Shown here: positions 14,827-23,125 of the stretch, piece by piece
Layout: the number at the start of each line of letters is the position of its first letter
Numbering within the stretch: position 1 is the first letter of the stretch
Source of the DNA: a virus
IMG/VR virus record: IMGVR_UViG_3300033144_001501
Span: 1 to 24,800 of that record
Length of the DNA: 24,800 nt
Strand: one strand, 5' to 3'
Translations under genes and position numbers: made by a program
Notes under the pieces: model-generated
The model's database searches: none
Told to the model about the DNA's origin: nothing
The model's input: the letters and a program-made list of their open reading frames with translations, nothing else

Positions 14827-17196
14827 CTATTTATCGTATTGGTTTCTATTCTCTTTAGCGATAGCTAGAGCATTAGCGTTATTCTCTCGTTTGAGTTGTG
14901 TAGAGTCAGCAAGTGAATTATGTTTTCTACGACTGTCTTCCTTCTTACTTATACTGGCTTGTGCGCCTGCAGTATCGACACTAGATTCTATATCTGCTGT
15001 ATCATCAGCTAAATCACTAAGAGTATCAATCTGACTAGAAATATGTGCAGCATCAACTTTAGCTTTAGCTTGTATTTGTGCCACCATAATATCTGTTTGA
15101 TTCTTGCCATCTTGAATAGCTTGGTCACCTTGTACCTTCATCTGCATCTGTTGCGTTTTCTGTTGTTCGAGACTTTGTTGAAACTCTCTTTCAGCAGCTA
15201 ACCCTTCTTTAACGTAACGCTTCATCTTAGCAATACTATTAGCATCTGCCAATTCAAGTAACGTATCAGCCGTAGCACCATTTTGTCCTAATGTCAATAA
15301 CATCCCTTGAATCTTTTCTACCTTCTCTTGTTCAAACGTGCTATTCATTGCGAATATATTAAAGTCAGATTCCATGTAATCAAGTGCTTCATCAGCATTC
15401 ATTTCAAACCATGCAGTTCTACCGTCTGAATTAATATAAGCAGCTTTTTTTCCATCAATGAAAGCAACCTTACTAATATCTAGCAAACCTCTATAATCAC
15501 TCTCCATGAACTTATCGAACTGAAAAAACATTGGAGCAGTTTGAGTAGATGCTCCGGCAACAGCTTGCTCATTTGTTGCTTTACCGTCACTCGCATAAGT
15601 TGCTCCATAACGCTGACGATTCATTCCGATTAAATCCCAACACTCATCTTTTATACTAAGGAGGTTCTGCCACATCTTATCCATGGCATTACCAAGAGAC
15701 ATATCAATAGCTTTAATACCGCCTATAAACTGTTGTGCATTAGGTGCAGTTTCATCGTAAATCATAAAGCCAAGAGCTTCCATAAAATAGAAGAACTTAT
15801 CTTCATCCCAACCGTCACCATCAGGTATCATACCTTGTGGGAGAGCCATGATTTTATCCTTGTTCTTAGCCAGTAGGAGTTCCCAGCGATAATGGAATAT
15901 ATTATATAGAACTTGGTAAGGAATCATCTGTTTAACTTTGCTGTCAATACTAGACAATCTATATCCAAAAATAGCTCCATTATAAGGCAATTTACAAGTC
16001 GCCATATTATTTATCATATGACGTTGAGTAGCTCCTCTACCTCCACCTAAGTGAAATCTCTCATCAAGTCTATAATTCTCGTACCACTCACGAACAATAA
16101 GTTCTTCCAATTCAATATCCCCAGCGTCCTTATCAAGCTTGTACGTATCATCGACCATCATTTCTTTCATACCTCCGAAATCATCATAGTAATGGAGAAT
16201 ATAAGCTTTAGTAATAGTATTCCATACTGTATGATACATAGTAACATTTCTACTATCTGTTATACCATTACTACTATCACCACTTCTACTACTAGTATCG
16301 AAAGCAGAACCTAAATCAGTGAACTCAGAAAATGTACTATCCTCGAACATAGTTTCGTCCAAGAACTTGAGTATCTCTTTTTTATCTTTATGTTCACTAA
16401 TCTCTTTAAAAAATCTACTAAGAACTTCTGTACCAGTTACCTTATAAGCAACAACAGCAGCTTCTGCATCTTCCGCATTCTTACTGTTACCCCATCCAAG
16501 AACAGATATATCACGAGGGTCAATTACAGTATAAGCAACATCGTCATGACGAGCTTCTTTAAATGTGAAACAACGACCTACTACAATCCAGTCGTACATA
16601 AGTTCAAGAATCTTACTATCAATACTTACACTCTCTTGTATATATTCAAGTGCATTCTGCCCTAAGATAGCACGTACATCATCATAGTCTTCTTCAAACT
16701 GCGCCTGTGTTTCTGCCATAGGCTGTTGCTCTTGTGAAGCAACACCTGTTGGAATACCTAATTCATTAAGTTGATTGATAAATCCTTGAGCAACTGCCAT
16801 TGACATATGTTCAGTAAGTGCTTCTTTACGCTTTGTAGTAGCGTCCGGGTTACCTACAGTAACAATAGCTCCAGTAGGTCTTTTAGATGTTTCGCCAATA
16901 AAGGAATGAATAATTGGTTTAATAATATCATAGTTCCTTAACTTAGCAGGAAACCTCTTAAATGATTCATCCTCTGTATTCAAAGGGTTCGTAACATACT
17001 TATAAGAATCAGTATCTAAAAGCCCTTCAGCTGCATCATAAAGAGTTTGTAATTCACTTCTACGATTCGAGTCTATACTACTTGAACGTATATAGTAATC
17101 ACACATTGAATTAATATAATCCTCATCTTTTTGCTTAGATGTGGTGATATGAGATAATTCAAAATTTCTACCTTTATTCTTTACACCGTGTGCCAT
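14827..17196 (-). CDS. Portal protein
   Basis: This 789-aa protein forms the dodecameric ring at the head vertex through which DNA is packaged. Residues 81-108 contain FPAKLRNYDIIKPIIHSFIG followed by ETSKRPTG, a signature I associate with crassvirus portals (F-P-x-x-x-R-x-Y-x-I-I-x-P-I-I, then G-E-x-x-x-R-P). The wing and stem region lies in the middle (ILELMYDWIVVGRCFTFKEA). The last 120 residues are a Gln-rich coiled coil (REFQQSLEQQKTQQMQMKVQ), as in portals with a barrel. It starts 9 nt after the TerL stop, so the two are co-transcribed. One copy of the oriented motif lies at 15868. Confidence 0.9.
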   Translation of the reverse strand: MAHGVKNKGRNFELSHITTSKQKDEDYINSMCDYYIRSSSIDSNRRSELQTLYDAAEGLLDTDSYKYVTNPLNTEDESFKRFPAKLRNYDIIKPIIHSFIGETSKRPTGAIVTVGNPDATTKRKEALTEHMSMAVAQGFINQLNELGIPTGVASQEQQPMAETQAQFEEDYDDVRAILGQNALEYIQESVSIDSKILELMYDWIVVGRCFTFKEARHDDVAYTVIDPRDISVLGWGNSKNAEDAEAAVVAYKVTGTEVLSRFFKEISEHKDKKEILKFLDETMFEDSTFSEFTDLGSAFDTSSRSGDSSNGITDSRNVTMYHTVWNTITKAYILHYYDDFGGMKEMMVDDTYKLDKDAGDIELEELIVREWYENYRLDERFHLGGGRGATQRHMINNMATCKLPYNGAIFGYRLSSIDSKVKQMIPYQVLYNIFHYRWELLLAKNKDKIMALPQGMIPDGDGWDEDKFFYFMEALGFMIYDETAPNAQQFIGGIKAIDMSLGNAMDKMWQNLLSIKDECWDLIGMNRQRYGATYASDGKATNEQAVAGASTQTAPMFFQFDKFMESDYRGLLDISKVAFIDGKKAAYINSDGRTAWFEMNADEALDYMESDFNIFAMNSTFEQEKVEKIQGMLLTLGQNGATADTLLELADANSIAKMKRYVKEGLAAEREFQQSLEQQKTQQMQMKVQGDQAIQDGKNQTDIMVAQIQAKAKVDAAHISSQIDTLSDLADDTADIESSVDTAGAQASISKKEDSRRKHNSLADSTQLKRENNANALAIAKENRNQYDK

Positions 17197-17205
17197 AATA
17201 ATTAT

Positions 17206-19545
17206 TTAAAAAAGCTGTCGATTACCTAAAATACTATTCTTTTTATACTGCTTGGGAGGAGTTCTTTCCTCATGGTCGTACTCCTTGATAATGAACTCCC
17301 CTATAATCAGTGACGACACTCTATCGAAATTGCCCTTTTTGTTCCACTTTAGCAACTCTCTTAGCAACCCCGCATCGTATATATATGATAGAAAAGTTTT
17401 ATCTATTCCTGTGTCAGAGTCAATTCCAACGACTTGCGTAAGGTGGTCCCGAAGGTATATAACACCTTTGTCCAGTCTTGCCGGAGTCATGTGCATACCA
17501 TATCCACGACCTGCTTTCCCACTTAGTTCCTTTGCAAATTGCATCTCAGGTTCCTTACAAAGGTAATGAGTAGCTCTCTTCTTACGCATAAAGGGTATTA
17601 CGTCACCCCTATCGTTCTCAAACATTAACTTAGCGTTGTATCTCTTTAACTGGTATAGTACTTGTTGATTATATTTATCCATTGTATCAGGACGTCCTAC
17701 AACAGATGCCACAAGAATAGAACCTTTACTTCCTGTATATTTGTTAGCTAACTGATATATATAAGTTGCGGCAACTGAATTCTGTGTAGTTATAAACTCT
17801 TTCTCTTTATCAACTCCATAAGGATCTTGCATAGCAACATATAAACCATTTGGTACTTTACTTTTCTTATCTCTCCAAGGACCCTGCCACTCAACAGCAC
17901 AACCATGTGGGTTAGTGCCTTTCTTCCTAGGAAATTCCTCAAGAGGGTAATGAATCTTTATTCCAGATTTCTGCAAAGTCTCGTTAAGTTGAAGTTCAAC
18001 ACCATGAGTCCCACCAGATACATAAACACCACAACGTCTAGCGTGTTTAATATGTGGACTACGTAATACAAAATTAAGTTGTGCTTGTATCTCTTCAGTA
18101 GGGAAAATGTTATTACTATCTCTAGCAAACGCTTCAGCTGGACAGTTTGCTCTCTGACCACACCAGCGCGTATAACTACTCTCATTGACTGATACAATTC
18201 GCTTAATCTCTTTTTTCTTAAGGAAAGACTCAGTTGCACTTTCATAGTCTGTATTACCTTCGTAATCCATATGACCCTCAAGGGAATCTATATGCGCATA
18301 GAAGTAGCAACAAGGAGTTCCTTCGGCAGAGTCGTCCCAAAGGTTATTACAGGGTAATATATCAAAGGCATCAGGATTATAACAAACTTCTTCAAAGGCA
18401 GCCCAGTTAGCATCTTTAGTACCACCTGTACCCCAACCTGTCATAAATCCTACCTTATTATCTCCGGCCTCTGTTACAGAAACAGTTACATCATATGTCT
18501 CCACGAAGTTTGGAAACTTACCCATTTCCTCAAACTGTGCTTCAACTGCATCTTTACCGATAAGACAATCTGCATTATTACCTGCTGATAATATAATGAC
18601 CTCTGATTGATAACCTTTCTTAACAGTAGAACCTTTTTCTTTATAACCAAAGGATAGAGTAGATTTCGTATCCGTTAGTCTATGCTTGCCCCAATCAGTG
18701 GTTTCCCATATATGGTCAGCATATGATACAGTCATATTGAAGAGAGCCTTCTCACCTGTATTCAAATATTTTAAATCAAATGCAACTTGAGCAGTTGTCG
18801 TATGTGGGTAAAGGTCAGCGTTATTAAATGCACACCAAGCATTCCAATATGATTGTCCTTTACGTCTAGCCTTACCGTAAAAGAAATTCTTACCAATACG
18901 CTTCGCAAACATTCTAGCAGTACTGACATGATACTGTGCGTCAAAAAAGCTGGGAAAATCTATCTTCTTCTCTACTACCTTATTTGCGCCAATCTTCTTC
19001 ATAAGACTTTGGACAATACTAGACTCAGTAGAGATTGTCTTCTTCTTAGAAGCTTTCTTTATCTCTTCTACTGTAATATCATCCTCATCAACTGTTCTCT
19101 TAATCGGAGCATAATTAAGAAAACCATAATATTCACCATTGATATAAACTTTTCTTCTCTTACCGTCTTTATCAACTCCCGCCCATGCGGTCATTCCATT
19201 CTTACGTCTATATTCTTCTCTATCCCAATACTCTTCATACTCAGCAGAGTCATACTCTGGGTCAGCCTTCGTATAAACTTCGTACTTCTTATAGAATAGA
19301 GCAGATTGACGAAATACATCTACATCAATGAACTTAAGTTCTGATTGAGGCTCTGACTCATATAGTGGCCGAGGAATGAAATCACCGTCGTTATTATTAG
19401 TACCATACTTCTGTCCATTCTCAAAGTACTTTTGAATTACCCAAACAAAAGCTATATCAGGATTATTAAACTCTTTCTCAACATCTAATGATTGTTTGAG
19501 TAGAGCAATGTTCCTTTTATCTGTTATTTTACCGAGTACTTCCAT
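17206..19545 (-). CDS. terL: Terminase large subunit (ATPase and nuclease)
   Basis: This 779-aa protein is the packaging motor. Residues 224-233 (GKARRKGQSY) form the divergent Walker A loop of crassvirus terminases, and AQFEEMGKFPNF near 336-347 fits Walker B with the catalytic glutamate. The C-terminal RNase H-fold nuclease is visible from YVAMQDPYG (Asp574), through FENDRGD (643-648), to NFDRVSSLIIGEF near 739 (Asp741), giving the expected acidic triad. The long N-terminal region before the ATPase (about 200 residues) is typical of this phage group. The gene is first in its segment, after a structured terminator. No inteins or frame breaks were seen. Confidence 0.92.
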   Translation of the reverse strand: MEVLGKITDKRNIALLKQSLDVEKEFNNPDIAFVWVIQKYFENGQKYGTNNNDGDFIPRPLYESEPQSELKFIDVDVFRQSALFYKKYEVYTKADPEYDSAEYEEYWDREEYRRKNGMTAWAGVDKDGKRRKVYINGEYYGFLNYAPIKRTVDEDDITVEEIKKASKKKTISTESSIVQSLMKKIGANKVVEKKIDFPSFFDAQYHVSTARMFAKRIGKNFFYGKARRKGQSYWNAWCAFNNADLYPHTTTAQVAFDLKYLNTGEKALFNMTVSYADHIWETTDWGKHRLTDTKSTLSFGYKEKGSTVKKGYQSEVIILSAGNNADCLIGKDAVEAQFEEMGKFPNFVETYDVTVSVTEAGDNKVGFMTGWGTGGTKDANWAAFEEVCYNPDAFDILPCNNLWDDSAEGTPCCYFYAHIDSLEGHMDYEGNTDYESATESFLKKKEIKRIVSVNESSYTRWCGQRANCPAEAFARDSNNIFPTEEIQAQLNFVLRSPHIKHARRCGVYVSGGTHGVELQLNETLQKSGIKIHYPLEEFPRKKGTNPHGCAVEWQGPWRDKKSKVPNGLYVAMQDPYGVDKEKEFITTQNSVAATYIYQLANKYTGSKGSILVASVVGRPDTMDKYNQQVLYQLKRYNAKLMFENDRGDVIPFMRKKRATHYLCKEPEMQFAKELSGKAGRGYGMHMTPARLDKGVIYLRDHLTQVVGIDSDTGIDKTFLSYIYDAGLLRELLKWNKKGNFDRVSSLIIGEFIIKEYDHEERTPPKQYKKNSILGNRQLF

Positions 19546-19632
19546 GTTATATTACGTGTCACTATTCTAATTATATAGCACAATATAGACAATAACTTTG
19601 AAAATCTATACTATATATATAGGGATAAAAAA
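19546..19632 (-). promoter_or_regulatory. Likely promoter region for the TerL/head segment
   Basis: Between the terminator at 19633-19703 and the TerL start lie about 87 nt of AT-rich DNA. On the minus strand it holds a TATATAAT-like element (complement of 19570-19580) and, upstream of it, a TTTTCAAAG and a TATATATATAG tract. A segment following a strong terminator needs a start site, so a promoter here is likely. It does not match the Bacteroides TAnnTTTG consensus exactly, and the precise boxes are uncertain. Confidence 0.35.
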
Positions 19633-19703
19633 ATCCCTTCTAAGGCTATACCAGTGGCCGATTAGGGGGTAATCCGTACGCCAGTTTAGCCAGTAGAAGG
19701 GAT
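19626..19703 (-). terminator. Elaborate hairpin terminator before terL
   Basis: On the minus strand the RNA folds into stacked stems. The outer stem is 10 bp (ATCCCTTCTA with TAGAAGGGAT, 19633-19642 and 19694-19703). Next come GGCTA/TAGCC (19644-19648 and 19687-19691), then TGGC/GCCA (19655-19658 and 19680-19683), and a terminal GATTA/TAATC stem with a five-base loop (19660-19674). A run of seven U follows. It lies 24 nt after the 115-aa gene stop. It contains one copy of the oriented AGCCAGTAG motif (19688-19696). The complexity exceeds what termination needs. Confidence 0.8.
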
Positions 19704-19727
19704 AAAAATTAGACATTCATTTAATGC

Positions 19728-20075
19728 CTAACTTTGATAAGTAGTTGCGATATCACTGAACATAGCAGCGTAGAACTTAGTGGACTTACCAATTAAATTC
19801 CAATGTGCGGGTTTCCACCATTGAAACTTTTTGACTTGACCTTCTTTCTTACCCGAGGTATGAATCCAATTAGCCTCGAAGAAGATAAGTCCTGCCTCAA
19901 CTATCTTAAGAACTTTCTTAAGTCTATCAATATGTTTATTAGCATCACTTTTTGCTGAATTGCGAGCACCTGCTATAGAATTATTCGGAGCAGCGAGAGC
20001 AATCATGTTATTAAGAAATTCTTGACTACCTAGCAGCCCATCGTATGTAGCTTGGCGTTGTTGTAATAGTAACAT
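19728..20075 (-). CDS. Small protein upstream of terL, possible small terminase subunit
   Basis: This is a 115-aa protein. It has an N-terminal helical region (LLLQQRQATYDGLLGSQEFL), a polar central helix (KSDANKHIDRLKKVLKIVEA) and an aromatic C-terminus (FQWWKPAHWNLIGKSTKFYA). I recognise no family. It lies immediately before the TerL gene but is separated from it by a strong terminator. Small size, helical content and position make a small terminase subunit one possibility; crassvirus small terminases are not well defined. An unrelated accessory role is equally possible. Confidence 0.55.
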   Translation of the reverse strand: MLLLQQRQATYDGLLGSQEFLNNMIALAAPNNSIAGARNSAKSDANKHIDRLKKVLKIVEAGLIFFEANWIHTSGKKEGQVKKFQWWKPAHWNLIGKSTKFYAAMFSDIATTYQS

Positions 20076-20080
20076 TGTTA

Positions 20081-21100
20081 TTAATAATTTAAAGGTTTAC
20101 GTCTAGGACGTTTAGAAATAGATTGTAAAGCAAGTAACCTGTCAATGTGCTCAGGCATATACTTAATATTATAAAACTTAGGTTCATGATGATATTCCTC
20201 AGTACCTTTCATCTCAATCCGTAAATGACATAGTATAAGACTTTTACATTTTAATCCCCATAGTTCACATATGCGAGCATATAAACTAAGCTGTAATGTA
20301 TAGATAGAACCTTTACACTTTTGTAAATCTTGTATAGGAGCATGCATCCTATCATCCTTCTTAACCCACTTATCAGTTTTCACTTTATCTGTTCGTCCAG
20401 CGTTCCATACCTTTTCGTAATAACCGCTCTCAAACTTTAACGGGTCTTTGTTAGTCTTCCAGTCAACAATAACAAATTCTTTATTCTCATTAACTGCTAT
20501 GATATCAATCATACCACTAACCTTATGTTTATATGAGTAGACTCTTTTCTCTGCAAAGAGAGTATAACCTTTCTCAATAAGTTTCTTAAGTACTTTAAGT
20601 ACTGCTGGGTGTGTATCCGCTAAAGCACTTTTATCTAAAGCTTCTACATCTTTGAGAGCAAGTTTGAAACTAGGTAATTCATGAATTGCAAGAGAATGGT
20701 TTACAGTCTTCTTATCATATATTTGATTAACAGAGTTCTCTAAATAATCATGCTCACGATTTCCACGCTCACAAGCTTGAGCTGCATTCTCATCCCATTC
20801 CTTATTAACAAGACCAGGTGACTTCTTAAATGTTACAATACCTGTCTTAAGTTCTTCGATAGTATAGTACCGACCTTCGTCAGTCCTACTTGTTTTAAAG
20901 AATACACGAAGTGGGATATCAGGTCTCGGTTTACCGAACATACCAAACTCTTGGTCAGCTGCTCGATAAAATGCCCAAAACTCTTTAGGGAATGTAGGAG
21001 TATACTTTCCTATAAGTTGGGTAGCACTAGTATAAACATTACCTTCATCGTCTGTGTATCTATGATGTTCGGCATTAAAGAATATCTGAACCTTTTTCAT
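20081..21100 (-). CDS. PD-(D/E)XK (RecB-like) nuclease
   Basis: This is a 339-aa predicted nuclease that cuts or trims DNA with metal-ion catalysis. The core is visible: an acidic residue in LFAEKRVYS (Glu184), the strand GMIDIIA with Asp199, then VIVDWKTNKD giving the D-x-K pair Asp213/Lys215, and the downstream helix YTLQLSLYARI with the Gln/Tyr of RecB-family nucleases. An N-terminal helix has RGNREHDYLE (His117), also typical of this group. A related nuclease is commonly found near the packaging genes of crAss-like phages. Start ATG overlaps the previous stop by four bases (ATGA). Likely roles are recombination, replication or DNA processing for packaging. Confidence 0.85.
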   Translation of the reverse strand: MKKVQIFFNAEHHRYTDDEGNVYTSATQLIGKYTPTFPKEFWAFYRAADQEFGMFGKPRPDIPLRVFFKTSRTDEGRYYTIEELKTGIVTFKKSPGLVNKEWDENAAQACERGNREHDYLENSVNQIYDKKTVNHSLAIHELPSFKLALKDVEALDKSALADTHPAVLKVLKKLIEKGYTLFAEKRVYSYKHKVSGMIDIIAVNENKEFVIVDWKTNKDPLKFESGYYEKVWNAGRTDKVKTDKWVKKDDRMHAPIQDLQKCKGSIYTLQLSLYARICELWGLKCKSLILCHLRIEMKGTEEYHHEPKFYNIKYMPEHIDRLLALQSISKRPRRKPLNY

Positions 21101-21282
21101 ATCTTGTTTTTATTGTTTAGCTTGCTCTTCTTGATTATATGGTCTGTATTGTTTATCTTACTTTGTTTAATCAAAGACTGAAGTTCCTTTTTGAATAGGT
21201 TATCAAACCATGTCTTGACAGGGTCGTATACATGTCGTGTAATCACCTTCTTAGAAGGCTGAGGAATACCGTGATGCTCCAT
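21097..21282 (-). CDS. Small basic hypothetical protein
   Basis: This 61-aa Lys/Asn-rich protein (calculated by eye to be strongly basic) contains YDPVKTWFDNLFKKELQSLI and ends in KKSKLNNKNKI. It overlaps the upstream stop by one base (TAATG) and the nuclease start by four bases, so it is clearly embedded in a tightly packed operon. That packing is the main support for it being real. No function recognised; nucleic-acid binding is possible from charge alone. Confidence 0.55.
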   Translation of the reverse strand: MEHHGIPQPSKKVITRHVYDPVKTWFDNLFKKELQSLIKQSKINNTDHIIKKSKLNNKNKI

Positions 21283-21542
21283 TACAATATCTTTAAAATC
21301 TTAACTTGCTTAATGATTCTTTTTCTAGTACTATATTTATTACTAGGTTCATCGCGATAAGTACCATCTTCGCAATCATCACACAGTTCAAGAAGGTCAT
21401 ATTCAGCGTGGCCATAATGAATAATACCCCAGTCTTCTGCTTCTTCTCTATCTTCAAAAGCAAGGTTATTAGTACCTTTAAATGCAGTACCTTTTTTAAT
21501 TGCTTCTTGAGTAATAGTTCCAATTTTAGTTATAGCTATCAT
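21282..21542 (-). CDS. Small acidic hypothetical protein
   Basis: This 86-aa protein has an acidic middle (AFEDREEAEDWGIIHYGHAE, then LLELCDDCEDGTYRDE) with two cysteines in a C-D-D-C box, and a basic C-terminus. It lies 12 nt after the 144-aa gene and is coupled to the next gene by a one-base overlap. The DREEAEDWGI stretch resembles small phage proteins with a ferredoxin-like or 'SPOR-like' fold, but the match is weak. No function assigned. Confidence 0.55.
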   Translation of the reverse strand: MIAITKIGTITQEAIKKGTAFKGTNNLAFEDREEAEDWGIIHYGHAEYDLLELCDDCEDGTYRDEPSNKYSTRKRIIKQVKILKIL

Positions 21543-21554
21543 AATATCTTATAT

Positions 21555-21989
21555 TCATTTAATATTCATTTGTTGTAAGAGTCTTTTAAACTCTGACTTG
21601 TTCTTTATATTATAAAATGAATTAAGTAACTCTACGTTACAGTTGTGGACAGTTGGGTCAACAAATAGACAACCAATGGATGAACCATCTCTTGTAATAT
21701 TTAATTCATCATACTCCGTATCTTCTCCTACACCAAGTACTTCAACTTTGTAACCGAGGGACTCAATACATTCTTTACTAAGTTTCTTAACACGTATCCG
21801 CCCTTCGTTAATATAATCTTTAAAACATTTTAGTCTGCAATCAAGGGGGACATATACTGTATTCCATCCAAGTTTATTTTGCCAATGCAGTTCGCGATGT
21901 CCATGTAATTGACGTTCGTCGTAATTAAGTTGATATTCGAACCCGACATGGAATTCTTCAATTGTTGGAGTATAATAATTATCTTTCAT
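21555..21989 (-). CDS. Hypothetical protein with the 'TPTIEEFHVGFEY' N-terminal motif
   Basis: This is a 144-aa protein. Its N-terminus (YYTPTIEEFHVGFEYQLN) is a motif I know from many small hypothetical proteins of Bacteroidota phages, including crAss-like ones. A Trp-containing strand region (LHWQNKLGWNTVYVPL) and a C-terminal LNSFYNIKNKSEFKRLLQQM helix follow. The function of this motif is not known to me. It sits between the 219-aa gene and the small acidic gene in the same transcript. Confidence 0.65.
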   Translation of the reverse strand: MKDNYYTPTIEEFHVGFEYQLNYDERQLHGHRELHWQNKLGWNTVYVPLDCRLKCFKDYINEGRIRVKKLSKECIESLGYKVEVLGVGEDTEYDELNITRDGSSIGCLFVDPTVHNCNVELLNSFYNIKNKSEFKRLLQQMNIK

Positions 21990-21995
21990 AACATT

Positions 21996-22655
21996 TTATT
22001 TAGGGTCTTCTCTGTTACGTTTAATTTTATCTCCTTGTAGCTTCTTGGCAGTACCTGCTTCCTTACGTACTTTATCCTGTAAAGAAGTAACCCCATCAAG
22101 AGTCTTGGGGAGTTTAGTTCCTATATCCAATATCTCTTTGATGTTCATCTGGATGATCTTGTTAGTCTCCATTACTTGAACAGCGGTCTCAGCGGTTAAG
22201 CCTTCTTGTAATCTACTATTATTATTCTTAATGACTAATTCCATTTGAACAATATATGACTCAATTGCGGTAGCAGACATAGCTAAACCCTTTTGAAGAG
22301 CGATAAGAATACGGGCGGAAGGAATGTAGTAATCAATAACTTCTTTATAGATTCTAATTCCTTCCTTCACTTCTGCGTTAACTGACCATTCAGCTGGTAA
22401 TTTACAGTCGCGCTTTGCTTTGATAGGACGTTCATAAGTAGATAAACCACTATGGTACGTATCCCAGTCTGCCATAAAGTAGATATACTTTAACTCCATA
22501 GTGTTGATAATCTTCTTTCGACCATCAGCGTCACCTTTTGTTGTACGCTTCCGTTTAAGAATTGTAGCAAAAGGTTCCATACCTCGTACGGCATCATGGT
22601 TGATTGTAAGTGTACCATCAGTGTCTACACTAAATGGTTTAACTATTCCTATCAT
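21996..22655 (-). CDS. Helical conserved crassvirus protein, possibly virion-associated
   Basis: This is a 219-aa, mostly helical protein. The N-terminal third has a P-F-x-T-I-L region with several basic residues (KRKRTTKGDADGRKKI), then YIYFMADWDTYHSGLSTYER. This resembles a conserved crassvirus protein pattern (K-x-x-A-x-x-E-x-x-Y-I-Y, D-x-x-S-x-Y, R). The C-terminal part is a long helix ending in a basic tail (KLQGDKIKRNREDPK). It is first in its transcript, after a terminator and hairpin. I infer a structural or assembly role from relatives' position and cannot name a specific function. Confidence 0.6.
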   Translation of the reverse strand: MIGIVKPFSVDTDGTLTINHDAVRGMEPFATILKRKRTTKGDADGRKKIINTMELKYIYFMADWDTYHSGLSTYERPIKAKRDCKLPAEWSVNAEVKEGIRIYKEVIDYYIPSARILIALQKGLAMSATAIESYIVQMELVIKNNNSRLQEGLTAETAVQVMETNKIIQMNIKEILDIGTKLPKTLDGVTSLQDKVRKEAGTAKKLQGDKIKRNREDPK

Positions 22656-22692
22656 TGTTATTTATATTTAACATTAGGTATAAACATAGAGA

Positions 22693-22718
22693 ACCCGCTA
22701 TCTTTCTAGACAGCGGGT
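22693..22718 (-). other. Stable hairpin just upstream of the 219-aa gene
   Basis: A 7-bp GC-rich stem (ACCCGCT with AGCGGGT) continues after one mismatch into three more pairs with a four-base loop. On the minus strand a TTATAATG element lies just before it and a moderately U-rich stretch just after. It could be a second weak terminator behind the IHF-like gene, or the 5' hairpin of the next transcript started from the TATAAT-like box. Both readings fit the sequence. Confidence 0.5.
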
Positions 22719-22743
22719 CTATACATTATAAGAACACCCAATT

Positions 22744-22800
22744 AAAAACTTAGTTAATTATCAATCAGTATATCTGTAAAATCTGGTTGATAATTAAGTT
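22744..22800 (-). terminator. Hairpin terminator after the IHF-like gene
   Basis: Two stems, AACTTA/TAAGTT and ATTATCAA/TTGATAAT, pair with a four-base bulge across a 22-nt loop (22747-22800). On the minus strand it is followed by a run of U. On the plus strand a TATATTTTTG follows, so it might work both ways. It closes the 154-aa/IHF transcript, 56 nt after the stop. Confidence 0.65.
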
Positions 22801-22855
22801 ATATTTTTGTTCGGTTACCAATTAGGTGCCGTTCTTAATTATCTTTGATGAGGAC

Positions 22856-23125
22856 TTAGTTACTCTCCTCATCGTTAGCATCTGCTGAACTACTACGCAT
22901 GTGCGGTTCGTAAAACCTCTTATGAGGCGCTATATGCTTATCCCTACCTTCTTTTACATAAAACCTTCCTAATCTAGGAAGTTCAACAAATTGCTTACTA
23001 GCTATCGCCTTACTTACAGCTTCAAATTGGAAATCAATGATAGAAAAAACATCTTCTTCATTTAGTTTCAATTCAGCGTTAGCGATTTGTTGAATAATAT
23101 GAATGTTTGTCTTATCCGTTCGCAT
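22856..23125 (-). CDS. IHF/HU-like DNA-bending protein
   Basis: I start this at the ATG at 23125 (MRTDKTNIHIIQQIANAELK), giving 89 aa, the usual HU/IHF size; an in-frame ATG at 23170 would only add a basic stretch overlapping the upstream gene. The helical dimerisation region (VFSIIDFQFEAVSKAIASKQ) is followed by FVELPRLGRFYVKEGRDKHI, which fits the 'V-x-L-x-x-x-G-x-F-x-x-x-x-R' beta arm of the family. Crassviruses carry an IHF-like subunit in or next to the structural block. It may bend phage DNA during packaging, replication or transcription control. Its start lies inside the end of the 154-aa gene (14-nt overlap). Confidence 0.85.
   Translation of the reverse strand: MRTDKTNIHIIQQIANAELKLNEEDVFSIIDFQFEAVSKAIASKQFVELPRLGRFYVKEGRDKHIAPHKRFYEPHMRSSSADANDEESN

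Noticed and set aside
10356-15876. The repeated AGCCAGTAG copies as a result of shared Leu-Leu-Leu-Ala codons
   Set aside because: This could explain the two copies at 10356 and 15868 only; the copies at 1861 and 5071 are in another codon phase and two more are between genes.
18853-19299. 148-codon plus-strand ORF inside terL
   Set aside because: It lies antisense within a gene with clear terminase motifs; antisense open frames are common here because of the codon bias.
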